Positions 7,435 through 16,930 of a DNA stretch of 64,000 nt are shown here, piece after piece. The stretch's first letter is position 1; each line of letters begins with the position of its first letter. This DNA comes from CAMAVH01 sp964628235 (GTDB taxonomy: Bacteria; Pseudomonadota; Alphaproteobacteria; SMXQ01). The notes beneath the pieces are model-generated. The model searched no databases and was not told the DNA's origin. It saw only the letters and a list, made by a program, of their open reading frames with translations. The stretch lies in contig CAZVLU010000009.1 of NCBI GenBank assembly GCA_964628235.1, positions 19,945-83,944 of the forward strand, read 5' to 3'. The position numbers and the translations under genes are program-made.

Positions 7435-8046
7435 TCACCACATCGACTGGCGGGCGCGCTCCGGCCAGGCCTTGTCGTAAGCTTCGCCGCCGATGCGTTC
7501 CTGGCTGAGCGCGGCCAGGATGGCGCCGGCGGTCGGCAAATTCGCCGGATCGACATGTTTGGCCGGATTCCACAGATCGGCGCGGATCACGGCGCGGGCG
7601 CATTGGAAATAGACGCTGTCGATCTCGATGACGATCACCGAGCGCGGCGCTTTGCCTTCCATCGCGAGCGACCCCAGCAGTTCGGCATCGTCCGTCAAAT
7701 GCGCCCGGCCATTGACGCGCAGGGTCGTGCCGCTGCCGGGGATGAGAAACAGCAGGGCGACGCGCGGATCGCGCACGATGTTGCGCAGGCTGTCGATGCG
7801 GTTGTTGCCGCGCCGATCGGGCAGCATCAGGGTGCGGTCATCGTGAATATGCACGACAGACCCGACATCGCCACGCGGCGAGCAATCGAGGCCTTCGGGA
7901 CCCGAGGTCGCCAACGCCACGAAGGGCGAGGCGTCGATCAGCGCCCGGTAATGCGGCGTGAGATGATCGATTTCCTTGACCGTCGAGGTTTCCAACGGCC
8001 GCTCGTAGATCGCTTCCAACTGTTCGATGGTGGCGATGCGCGGCAT
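7435..8046 (-). CDS. PPOX-class FMN-dependent flavoprotein (pyridoxamine-phosphate-oxidase fold)
   Basis: 203 residues from the ATG at 8046 (MPRIATIEQL). The split-barrel FMN-binding fold is suggested by FVALATSGPEGLDCSPRGD near residues 40-58, LPDRRGNNRIDSLRNIVRDPRVALLFLIPG (about 74-103), and the LRVNGRAHLT strand. The C-terminal CARAVIRADLW block is typical of the DR_2398/MSMEG_1061-like group. The substrate is unknown. It lies only 16 bases after the second phnE and shares its strand, so it is probably the last gene of phnD-C-E, although it is not a standard phosphonate gene. Confidence 0.85.
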   Translation of the reverse strand: MPRIATIEQLEAIYERPLETSTVKEIDHLTPHYRALIDASPFVALATSGPEGLDCSPRGDVGSVVHIHDDRTLMLPDRRGNNRIDSLRNIVRDPRVALLFLIPGSGTTLRVNGRAHLTDDAELLGSLAMEGKAPRSVIVIEIDSVYFQCARAVIRADLWNPAKHVDPANLPTAGAILAALSQERIGGEAYDKAWPERARQSMW

Positions 8047-8062
8047 GGCGGACCTTTCAGGG

Positions 8063-8878
8063 CTAGAGAACGCGCCGCCGCAACAGGTCGCTGACGCGTT
8101 CGACGACGACGACGAGGGCGAAGATGGCGAGAATGATCGTCGCCGCCTCGTCATAATTGAACAGATCCATCGCCACTTTCAACTCGATGCCGATGCCGCC
8201 GGCGCCGACCAGGCCAAGGATGACCGACGAACGGGTCGCTTTCTCCAGGCTGAACAGCGAAGTGTTGATGAACGACGGCAAAGCGGCCGGGATCACCGCG
8301 CACATGACGATCGATAGCTTGCTCGCGCCGATGGCCGATAAAGCTTCTTGCGGGCCGCGGTCGGCTTCTTCCATCGCCTCGGCGAAGAAGCGGCCGCAGA
8401 AGCCGATTTTGTCGACGACGATGGCGAGCGTGCCGGCGAACGGTCCGAGACCGACCGAGACGACGAACAGCAGCGCCCACACCAGGTCAGGCACGGTGCG
8501 GAAGAAGGAAATCAAGCCGCGCGCCGCATGATAGAATGCCGGATGCGGCGTCAGATGGCGCGTCGCCAAAACGGCGATCGGCACGCTGATCAGCACGCCG
8601 ACGGCGGTGCCGACAAAGGCCATCTGGAAGGTTTCGAGCAAAGCGCGGCCGACGGCGTCGAGACGCGCGGTCGAGGGCGGCATCATCTCGCCGATCAAAC
8701 GGCCCATCTGCGGGAAGCCGCCGAAGAAATCGCCGAGCGAGACGCCGGTGCCGTGCAGCGACCAGGCGAAGAACAGCGCGACGACGATATAAGCGGCGAA
8801 GGAGCCGAGGCTCGGGCGTTCGAATCTGGGCGGCAGGCCAGGCGGCGCGCTCGGAGCTGGTTGCGTAAGATCAGTCAT
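8063..8878 (-). CDS. phnE: phosphonate ABC transporter permease PhnE
   Basis: 271-residue inner-membrane permease. Hydrophobic segments can be seen at about residues 27-45 (AAYIVVALFFAWSL), 85-105 (MAFVGTAVGVLISVPIAVLA), 130-155 (TVPDLVWALLFVVSVGLGPFAGTLAIVV) and at the C-terminus (IILAIFALVVVVERVSDLL). The EAA-type loop is EALSAIGASKLSIVMCAVIPAALPSF and the ATPase-contact motif VGAGGIGIELKVAM follows. Its start lies 8 bases inside the end of phnC. It forms one importer with PhnC and PhnD and is a second PhnE besides the one at the window start. Confidence 0.94.
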   Translation of the reverse strand: MTDLTQPAPSAPPGLPPRFERPSLGSFAAYIVVALFFAWSLHGTGVSLGDFFGGFPQMGRLIGEMMPPSTARLDAVGRALLETFQMAFVGTAVGVLISVPIAVLATRHLTPHPAFYHAARGLISFFRTVPDLVWALLFVVSVGLGPFAGTLAIVVDKIGFCGRFFAEAMEEADRGPQEALSAIGASKLSIVMCAVIPAALPSFINTSLFSLEKATRSSVILGLVGAGGIGIELKVAMDLFNYDEAATIILAIFALVVVVERVSDLLRRRVL

Positions 8879-9740
8879 AGAGCGCCCTCAAGGTGGCGAC
8901 GTTGAGCTCGGACGACGGCGCGTCGAGCACGATGGCGCCGCGACGCAAAGCGATAACGCGATCGGCATAAGCGATGGCGTGCGACAAATCGTGCGAGGTA
9001 AACAGCAATGTCAGCCCCTCGTGGCGGATGAGGTCGGTGAACAGCCGCATCACTTCCTCGCCGGCGCTGGGATCGAGGCTGGCGACCGGCTCGTCGGCGA
9101 CCATCATCCGCGGCCGCTGCATGAGGGCGCCGGCGATGGCGACGCGCTGCGATTGGCCGCCAGAAAGCTTGTCGGCGCGGCGGCCGGCGATATGGGCGAG
9201 ATTGACACGCTCCAGGCAAGCCAAGGCCTCGTCGCGCAAGGCTTTCGGCGCGCAGCTTTGGAACCAGGGGCGCGCCAGAGCGCTACGCGGCAACGCGCCA
9301 TGCAGCACGTTGGTCAGCGCCGACAGGCGCGGCACCAGATTGTGTTTTTGGAAGACGAAGCCGATTTCGGCGCGCAGCTTGCGCAGATCGTTCGGCTTGA
9401 GCATCGCCATATTGCGCCCGAGCAGGCGCACATCGCCGGAATCCGGCTCGATGAGGCGCAGGCAGCAGCGCAGCAGCGTCGATTTCCCCGCGCCGTTGGC
9501 GCCGATCAGCGCCACTGATTGGCCGGCCGGCACGGTAAAATCGACACCGCTGAGGACGCTGGTCGTCTGGTCGAAGCTTTTGCGCAATCCGCGCACCACC
9601 AGGTCCGGCGCCCGCGACGGGACGGCCTCGCCCTGCGGCGCGGCGCCTTCAGCTTGGCGCACCGCGTCGCGGAGCATATCGAGGCCGGCGGGTTCCCGTC
9701 GCATGGCGGAGCGTCCGAACGAGGTGGATGGCGCGGTCAT
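8871..9740 (-). CDS. phnC: phosphonate ABC transporter ATP-binding protein PhnC
   Basis: 289 residues, longer than the usual 250-260 because of about 45 extra N-terminal residues before the ABC domain begins at PDLVVRGLRKSF. Walker A GANGAGKST, Q-loop IGFVFQKHNLV, signature KLSGGQSQRVAIA, Walker B RMMVADEPVASLD, H-loop FTSHDL are all intact. The segment ALTNVLHGAL...PWFQSC is a PhnC hallmark. The ATG at 9740 is 5 bases after the phnD stop. It energises uptake with the adjacent PhnE and PhnD. Confidence 0.95.
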   Translation of the reverse strand: MTAPSTSFGRSAMRREPAGLDMLRDAVRQAEGAAPQGEAVPSRAPDLVVRGLRKSFDQTTSVLSGVDFTVPAGQSVALIGANGAGKSTLLRCCLRLIEPDSGDVRLLGRNMAMLKPNDLRKLRAEIGFVFQKHNLVPRLSALTNVLHGALPRSALARPWFQSCAPKALRDEALACLERVNLAHIAGRRADKLSGGQSQRVAIAGALMQRPRMMVADEPVASLDPSAGEEVMRLFTDLIRHEGLTLLFTSHDLSHAIAYADRVIALRRGAIVLDAPSSELNVATLRALYD

Positions 9741-9745
9741 GCGGC

Positions 9746-10618
9746 TCAGTTGCCGACGAAGTCAGCGTACTGCGGCTGGCCGATCGTCGCGTACATCTTG
9801 CGGATGTAGTTGTAGTCCTTGTCGGCGATCGTCGGAATGAAGGCCATGCCCTGGAACTTCTGGTTCTCGTCGGGGCCGCGCAGCACGGCGTCGATCAAGG
9901 TTTGCGAGTTCTCGGTGAACACCTTCTTCATCTTGGCGACGGTGTCGTCGGAGACATGCGATCCGGCGAGCAACACGTCGTTCGGCAGGTCGCGGCCGCG
10001 CGCGATCACCTTGAAGACCACGTCGGGGAAACGCTTGGCGAGGCCCGGCAGGTCGGTGCGGTTGATGCCGATGGCGGCCACGTCGCCGCGCTTCATGGCT
10101 TCGACGCCGACGTTGCGGTTGATGTGCATGACCTGCATGTCCTTCGGCGTCACGCCGAGGTCGGACAGAACCTGGATCGGCGAGAGATGGCGCGAGGTCG
10201 AGCCGACATCGCCGAGCGCGACCTTCTTGCCCTTCAAGTCCTCGACGCTATCGACGCCGGAGCCGACGATGGTGACGACCGAGCCGTAATATTCCGGACG
10301 GCTGAAGCCGACGACGAGCTTGGCGTCGGTGCGCTTCTTGAACACGACATATTCGGCAGGTCCCGTCAGGACGAGATCGACCTTCTTGGCATTGAGCGCT
10401 TCGACGGCGGCGGTGCGGCTCGGCACCGGGAAAAGCTGGACTTTCATCCCGGCCTTTTCCGACAGCACGTTTTGGAACGCGCCGAATTCGCGCTGCAGGT
10501 TTTCGAGGCCGACGATGTCGGTGACGGCGAGACGCAGCTCTTGAGCTTGAACGGACGAGGCGGCGGCGAGAACGCCGAGGCCGAAGGCGGCGGCAGTCAG
10601 GCGACGGATCATGGTCAT
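9746..10618 (-). CDS. phnD: phosphonate ABC transporter substrate-binding protein PhnD
   Basis: 290 residues from the ATG at 10618. The N-terminus MTMIRRLTAAAFGLGVLAAASSVQAQE is a classic Sec signal peptide with cleavage likely after VQA. The mature part has the PhnD-like periplasmic fold: RLAVTDIVGLENL..., VDLVLTGPAEYVVFKKRTDAKLVVGFSRPEYYGSVV, KKVALGDVGSTSRHLSPIQVL. It should capture phosphonates in the periplasm for PhnC/PhnE. First gene of the minus-strand operon; a Pho-box-like cluster lies 52-92 bases upstream. Confidence 0.94.
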   Translation of the reverse strand: MTMIRRLTAAAFGLGVLAAASSVQAQELRLAVTDIVGLENLQREFGAFQNVLSEKAGMKVQLFPVPSRTAAVEALNAKKVDLVLTGPAEYVVFKKRTDAKLVVGFSRPEYYGSVVTIVGSGVDSVEDLKGKKVALGDVGSTSRHLSPIQVLSDLGVTPKDMQVMHINRNVGVEAMKRGDVAAIGINRTDLPGLAKRFPDVVFKVIARGRDLPNDVLLAGSHVSDDTVAKMKKVFTENSQTLIDAVLRGPDENQKFQGMAFIPTIADKDYNYIRKMYATIGQPQYADFVGN

Positions 10619-10669
10619 GGGTGCATCCCCTTTGGTGCGGATTGGTGAGGCCATCAATGCCCTCACCAC

Positions 10670-10710
10670 ATGACAGATCGTCGGACCTGATCATGACAGC
10701 CACATGAACG
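10670..10710 (-). promoter_or_regulatory. putative Pho box cluster before phnD
   Basis: On the minus strand, CGTTCAT (10710-10704) and CTGTCAT (10699-10693) stand 11 bp apart, and another perfect CTGTCAT (10676-10670) is 23 bp further. This is the arrangement expected of PhoB half-sites, 52-92 bases upstream of the phnD ATG. Confidence 0.5.
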
Positions 10711-10780
10711 CGGCGCGATTCCGGTGGAAAAATTTTCACCTAAGCCATTGGAAAGACTTTGTGATTATACCTATCGCCGA

Positions 10781-10809
10781 GTTGTCTAGATCGGTCCCGT
10801 CGCTGTCAC
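10781..10809 (+). promoter_or_regulatory. phnM upstream regulatory region (GTTGTCTAG motif and Pho-like half-site)
   Basis: GTTGTCTAG at 10781-10789 is the exact reverse complement of the motif before phnF. CTGTCAC at 10803-10809 matches a Pho half-site fully, with a weaker CGGTCCC 11 bases upstream. Together they suggest joint PhnF and PhoB control of phnM, 48-76 bases before its ATG. Confidence 0.35.
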
Positions 10810-10856
10810 AAAGCGGCGCTAAATCTTGCGCTCCACAATGAGAATCGGACGACGAG

Positions 10857-12035
10857 ATGCACGGAATGGCGCGCTATGCGGTGGTCGGCGGCAAGGTCTT
10901 GCTGCCGCAAGGATTCGAGTCCGATGCGGTCGTCATCGTCGAGGACGGCATCATCGTCGATGTCGCGAGCGAAGCGGGCGCCGCGCGCGCCGTCGACGCG
11001 CGCGGGCTCTATGTCATGCCTGGCATCATCGATCTGCACGGCGACGCCTTCGAGCGCCAGATCATGCCGCGCCCCGGCGTGCATTTCGATTTGCAGTTGG
11101 CGCTTGCCGACACCGACCGCCAGCTCGTCTCCAACGGCATCACCACGGCCTTTCACGGCGTGACCTATTCCTGGGAGCCGGGCCTGCGCAGCCGCGATAC
11201 CATCTTGCGGATGATCGCGGCGCTCGACGAGGCGCGGCCGCATCTCGCCTGCGACACCAAGCTTCATCTGCGCCAGGAGACCTACAATCTCGACGGCGAA
11301 GCCGAGGCGCTCGCCTGGCTCGCCGAGGGCAAGATCGATCTTCTCGCCTTCAACGACCATACGCCGGACATGCTGAGGAAGCAGTCCGATCCGCAGGAAA
11401 TGATGACCTATCTGCAGCGCACGCGGCTGTCGAGCGACGAATTGCGCGCGTTGCTCGCCAAGGTGGCGGCGCGAAAGGACGAAGTCGAAGCCTCGATCAA
11501 GCGGCTCGCCGCCGCCGCCGTCGCCGCCGGCGTGCCGCAATGCTCGCACGACGACCCCTCGCCCGACACGCGGCGCTGGTACCAGGACATCGCCTGCGAG
11601 ATTTCCGAATTTCCCAAAACCCGCGACACCGCGCAGCTCGCCCGCCAGCTCGGCAACCATGTCGTGTTCGGCGCGCCCAACGTGGTGCGCGGCGGCAGCC
11701 ATCAGAAGGGGGCCGGCGCAGTCGCCGCCGCCGACATGATCGCCGCCGGCCTCTGCACGGTGCTGACGTCGGACTATTACTATCCGTCGATGTTGCCCGC
11801 CGCCTTCCGCCTCGAGCGCGACGGCGTCTGCGATCTCGCCGCCGCCTGGGCGCTGATCTCGCGCAATCCGGCAGACGCCGCCGGCTTGACCGACCGTGGC
11901 CGCCTCGCCGCCGGCCAACGCGCCGACATCTTGCTGGTCGAAGCGCCGACAGGCCGCCCGCCCCGCGCCGTCGCCAGCCTGGTCGCCGGCAAGACGGCCC
12001 ACGCCGGCAAAGGCGCGCCTTCTCCACTCGGCTGA
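10857..12035 (+). CDS. phnM: alpha-D-ribose 1-methylphosphonate 5-triphosphate diphosphatase PhnM
   Basis: 392-residue amidohydrolase-superfamily enzyme that removes pyrophosphate from the ribose-phosphonate triphosphate before PhnJ acts. The metal-site strand PGIIDLHGDAFERQIMPRPGV (about residues 54-74) is the PhnM version of the HxH motif. Later metal ligands are in DTKLHLRQE, AFNDHTP, and the C-terminal GAPNVVRGGSHQKGAGA...CTVLTSDYYYPSML. It stands alone on the plus strand, divergent from phnD, separated from the rest of the core. Another in-frame ATG at 10866 is possible. Confidence 0.95.
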   Translation: MHGMARYAVVGGKVLLPQGFESDAVVIVEDGIIVDVASEAGAARAVDARGLYVMPGIIDLHGDAFERQIMPRPGVHFDLQLALADTDRQLVSNGITTAFHGVTYSWEPGLRSRDTILRMIAALDEARPHLACDTKLHLRQETYNLDGEAEALAWLAEGKIDLLAFNDHTPDMLRKQSDPQEMMTYLQRTRLSSDELRALLAKVAARKDEVEASIKRLAAAAVAAGVPQCSHDDPSPDTRRWYQDIACEISEFPKTRDTAQLARQLGNHVVFGAPNVVRGGSHQKGAGAVAAADMIAAGLCTVLTSDYYYPSMLPAAFRLERDGVCDLAAAWALISRNPADAAGLTDRGRLAAGQRADILLVEAPTGRPPRAVASLVAGKTAHAGKGAPSPLG

Positions 12036-12165
12036 GCCAACCGTCCTATTATTCTTATTCAACCAGCCACTTGCGTCCTTGCAGAAAACTGCGCGCGCTG
12101 CAGGCGGCAGATCCGGCACCTTGGCACCCCGAGTCCTTAACTGGCTAAGGGAACGATAACCACCG

Positions 12166-12876
12166 TTATGGTTCTATTGGAGGCCACGGAAAGGAGCCTG
12201 CAACGTAAAATTGATCCTTCAGGTATCGGAGGTCCATTTCCCACTGGCGGATAGCTAGTTGATATTTTTGTCGATCGTTCCTTTTAAAGTTGCAACAATT
12301 CACGGCTATCACGTTTGCCATTTTTTGCAGCCTTAATTCGGAACCTGGTTCACCGTATTCATCTCCGCAATATTCCGATACGGCATCCGGTAATGGGTGT
12401 CGGAAAAAGTAATTTAAAAAATCTCTCCGCTCCGTATCGGACATGCCATTAGCGCCCGAACGATAACCAGATATCCATAGTCCACTATGGTCTCTTGTAA
12501 AAATGGGGCCTCGCCCGCCGCCCGAAGGTGCGGGTTCAGAAATAGGCCACGGCCAAGGGGGTTCAGGGCACACAGGTTCTTCGGTTTTAATACCGAGCCA
12601 GTTTGCAACAAGGGAAGAAAAATCATCAAGATGATCGCTGGAGTCGGGATCACTCAATTGCCTCAACTCTAAATATTCCTGCTGCACCTTATTAAGGCTA
12701 AGACGAACAAATGCCTTAATCTGGAGATCATAAATGCCTCCATCGATGTCGAGATCGCGATTCTCAAACAGCTCGAATAGCAAAGCCTGAATAATTTCCG
12801 GACTATTTAATGAGGATGAAAAAAGATCTTCGATTACATCGTCTTCTAAATTTTCGAGACCCGTAATATCCGCCAT
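12166..12876 (-). CDS. hypothetical protein in an AT-rich islet
   Basis: 236 residues, not recognised. The ATG at 12876 is preceded by GGGGGTAG, a fair ribosome site. The N-terminal third is acidic and helical (DLFSSSLNSPEIIQALLFELFENRDLDIDGG), the middle has a proline/glycine-rich linker (about 100-125), and the C-terminal part has MSDTERRDFLNYFFRHPLP..., YGEPGSELRLQKMANVI and an RQWEMDLRYLKDQFY tail that looks like a conserved small domain. Base composition and codon use are much more AT-rich than the flanking phnM and rsmB-like genes, a sign of horizontal gain. No partner gene stands beside it. Confidence 0.7.
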   Translation of the reverse strand: MADITGLENLEDDVIEDLFSSSLNSPEIIQALLFELFENRDLDIDGGIYDLQIKAFVRLSLNKVQQEYLELRQLSDPDSSDHLDDFSSLVANWLGIKTEEPVCPEPPWPWPISEPAPSGGGRGPIFTRDHSGLWISGYRSGANGMSDTERRDFLNYFFRHPLPDAVSEYCGDEYGEPGSELRLQKMANVIAVNCCNFKRNDRQKYQLAIRQWEMDLRYLKDQFYVAGSFPWPPIEP

Positions 12877-12965
12877 GATCTACCCCCGTAATTCACGATG
12901 CCCACGGCCACTTATTATATGTCACGCTCCGTAAGATTTATCGGGATATTATGCTCGCGTAATGA

Positions 12966-12979
12966 GCACCAGTTGGTGC
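12966..12979. repeat. short perfect dyad in the 12877-13153 gap
   Basis: GCACCA-GT-TGGTGC, 6-bp arms with a 2-base centre, in the AT-rich gap between the orphan gene and the rRNA methyltransferase. It could be an operator or a weak hairpin. Nothing else recognisable was seen in this 277-base gap. Confidence 0.3.
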
Positions 12980-13153
12980 CTCTGACGCATCGAGAATACA
13001 GGCGAAGGAAATGTATCCGAGTGCTTTAAACCCGTTGATTAAAAGCAGCATCGCTCACGCTAACATCGCCCAATTAGAGCTATTGTCATTTGGCTGCTGC
13101 TAAATCCTGGCAACGGTGATGTGGTACCTTGCCTGCAACATGATCGTCTCGCC

Positions 13154-14455
13154 GTGAACTTCGCTGCCCGTCTTCAAGCCACGCTCGACCTGATGCAGGA
13201 GGTCGATAACGTCGCGCGTCCTGCCGATGCTGTCGTCTCGGCGTGGTTTCGCGCCCGCCGCCATATCGGCGACGCCGATCGCGGCCAGATGTCCGACTTG
13301 CTCTATGCGCTGCTCCGCCATCACGCCCGCTTGGGTTGGTGGCTGGCAAAGCACGGCTGCGACGCCACGCCGCGCAGCCGCCTGCTGGCCTGGCTGGCGC
13401 TCGGCGAAGGCAAGACGCCGGATCAGCTTCGCGTCCTGTTCAACGGCGGACAGTCAGCGCCCGCCGCTTTGACGGATGAGGAGCGCGCGCTGCTGGTGAA
13501 ATTGCAGGGCGGCACCATCGAGCATCCCGCCATGCCCGACGAGGTGCGCGGCGAATGTCCCGCCTGGGCGGTCGCAGCGTTGCGCAAACGCTTTGGCGAT
13601 TCGTTTCCGCGCGAGATGGCGGCGCTGCTGACGACCGCCCCGCTCGATCTGCGCGTCAATCCGCTGAAAACCACGCGCGAGGCGATGCTGCGCGCGTTGC
13701 AGAGTCTCGGTCTGCCGGCCGAGGCGACGCGCATGGCGCCTTACGGCATCCGCGTGAGCGAGCGGCCTTCGTTGGCCGGCCTGCCGATGTTGAAAGGCGG
13801 CGAGGTCGAGATTCAAGACGAAGGCTCGCAGCTTGTCGCCATGCTGGTCGATGCGAAACCCGGCGAGCGGGTGGTCGATTTCTGCGCCGGCGCCGGCGGC
13901 AAGACGCTGGCGATCGCCGTGCAGATGGAAAACAAAGGCCACGTCATCGCCTGCGACATCCTGGCCAATCGCTTGAAGCGCAGCGCCGAGCGTTTCCGCA
14001 ATGCCGGGCTGCACAATATCGAGACCAAGCCGCTCAGCAGCGAAAGGGACCCTTGGGTGAAGCGGCACAAGGGCAATTTCGACCGCGTGCTGGTCGATGC
14101 GCCCTGCAGCGGCACCGGCACCTGGCGGCGCAACCCGGACGCCCGCTGGCGGCCTCTCGGGGCCGGGCTCGAGAGTTTGCTGCCGCTGCAAGCCAGCATT
14201 CTCGCCAGCGCCGCGCGCCTCGTGAAGCCCGGCGGCCGGCTCGTCTATGCCACCTGCTCCATGCTGCCCGAGGAGAACGAGGACCAGGTCGCCGCGTTCG
14301 TCGCGGCGCATCCGGACTTTCATGTCGTGCCGCTGCGGCAAGCCGCGCCGCACCTGACCTCGTCGGCGCATCCCGACTATTTGTCGCTGACGCCGGCGCG
14401 GCACAATACCGACGGCTTTTTCGCCGCCGTCATGCAGCGCGCCGCCAAGCCGTAA
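13154..14455 (+). CDS. RsmB/NOP-family RNA (cytosine-C5) methyltransferase
   Basis: 433 residues from GTG 13154 (VNFAARLQATLDLM), which fits the family N-terminus; an earlier GTG at 13121 is also open. The N-terminal NusB-like RNA-binding region is followed by a Rossmann methyltransferase: SAM motif I VVDFCAGAGGKTLAIA, motif IV with catalytic Cys DAPCSGTGTWRRNPD, motif VI with the second Cys VYATCSMLPEENEDQV. It should methylate rRNA cytosine in the cytoplasm. Convergent with the YgiQ-like gene, 9 bases away. The exact rRNA position cannot be told. Confidence 0.9.
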   Translation: MNFAARLQATLDLMQEVDNVARPADAVVSAWFRARRHIGDADRGQMSDLLYALLRHHARLGWWLAKHGCDATPRSRLLAWLALGEGKTPDQLRVLFNGGQSAPAALTDEERALLVKLQGGTIEHPAMPDEVRGECPAWAVAALRKRFGDSFPREMAALLTTAPLDLRVNPLKTTREAMLRALQSLGLPAEATRMAPYGIRVSERPSLAGLPMLKGGEVEIQDEGSQLVAMLVDAKPGERVVDFCAGAGGKTLAIAVQMENKGHVIACDILANRLKRSAERFRNAGLHNIETKPLSSERDPWVKRHKGNFDRVLVDAPCSGTGTWRRNPDARWRPLGAGLESLLPLQASILASAARLVKPGGRLVYATCSMLPEENEDQVAAFVAAHPDFHVVPLRQAAPHLTSSAHPDYLSLTPARHNTDGFFAAVMQRAAKP

Positions 14456-14464
14456 GGCGGCCGC

Positions 14465-16480
<2,016 letters not shown>

Positions 16481-16576
16481 GGCGTCCACGCATGGTTGAT
16501 GGCGGTATTATAGCGCCTACCAACAAGCGCCGGATCATGTTCAGACGCGGATGATGAATGCTCACCCGACGTCGCG

Positions 16577-16663
16577 TGGTGCCCCCAGCCGGAATCGAAC
16601 CAGCACGCCCTCACGGGCAACAGATTTTGAGTCTGCCGCGTCTACCAGTTCCGCCATAGGGGC
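16577..16663 (-). tRNA. tRNA-Leu (anticodon CAA)
   Basis: 87-base gene on the minus strand with encoded CCA. The 5' GCCCCTA pairs with TGGGGGC before discriminator A. The anticodon stem GCAGA/TCTGT encloses the loop CTCAAAA (anticodon CAA at 16629-16627). A long variable arm (TTGCCCGTGAGGGCG) marks it as a class II tRNA, and the T arm carries GGTTCGATTCC. It decodes UUG. No intron is seen. Confidence 0.97.
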
Positions 16664-16706
16664 CGCGCAGAGGGGCCGTGGTAGGGCGGCCCTGCGGAAG
16701 CGGCGG

Positions 16707-16734
16707 ATCATAGCCAGGGACGCGGGCGGGTCAA
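16707..16734 (-). promoter_or_regulatory. probable promoter of tRNA-Leu
   Basis: On the minus strand TTGACC (16734-16729), a 16-base spacer, then TATGAT (16712-16707), 44 bases before the tRNA 5' end. This is a near-consensus housekeeping-sigma promoter. Confidence 0.55.
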
Positions 16735-16840
16735 GCGGCCCGCAAGTCTCTGCGAAAACTAGCCTTTCCACCCGCCGCCGGCTCCCGGCAGGCTTTCGCG
16801 CCGCCCGGCCAGGCGCCAACTCGGCCCCATTGTCGCCCAA

Positions 16841-16869
16841 TTGACGGGAGACGATGCCCTGCTGATAAT
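16841..16869 (+). promoter_or_regulatory. probable promoter of the binding-protein gene
   Basis: TTGACG (16841-16846), a 17-base spacer, and GATAAT (16864-16869), about 60 bases before the ATG at 16931. Good match to a housekeeping-sigma promoter. Confidence 0.55.
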
Positions 16870-16930
16870 CCAACTTGGCTTTGTAAAACCGCCGCCAAGA
16901 AAAAACGTGCCGTCAGTGGAGAGCACCGCA

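Noticed and set aside
16577..16663. tRNA-Leu as an integration site for an island
   Set aside because: No partial tRNA 3' duplicate, integrase or composition change follows it; the neighbouring genes are ordinary chromosomal genes.
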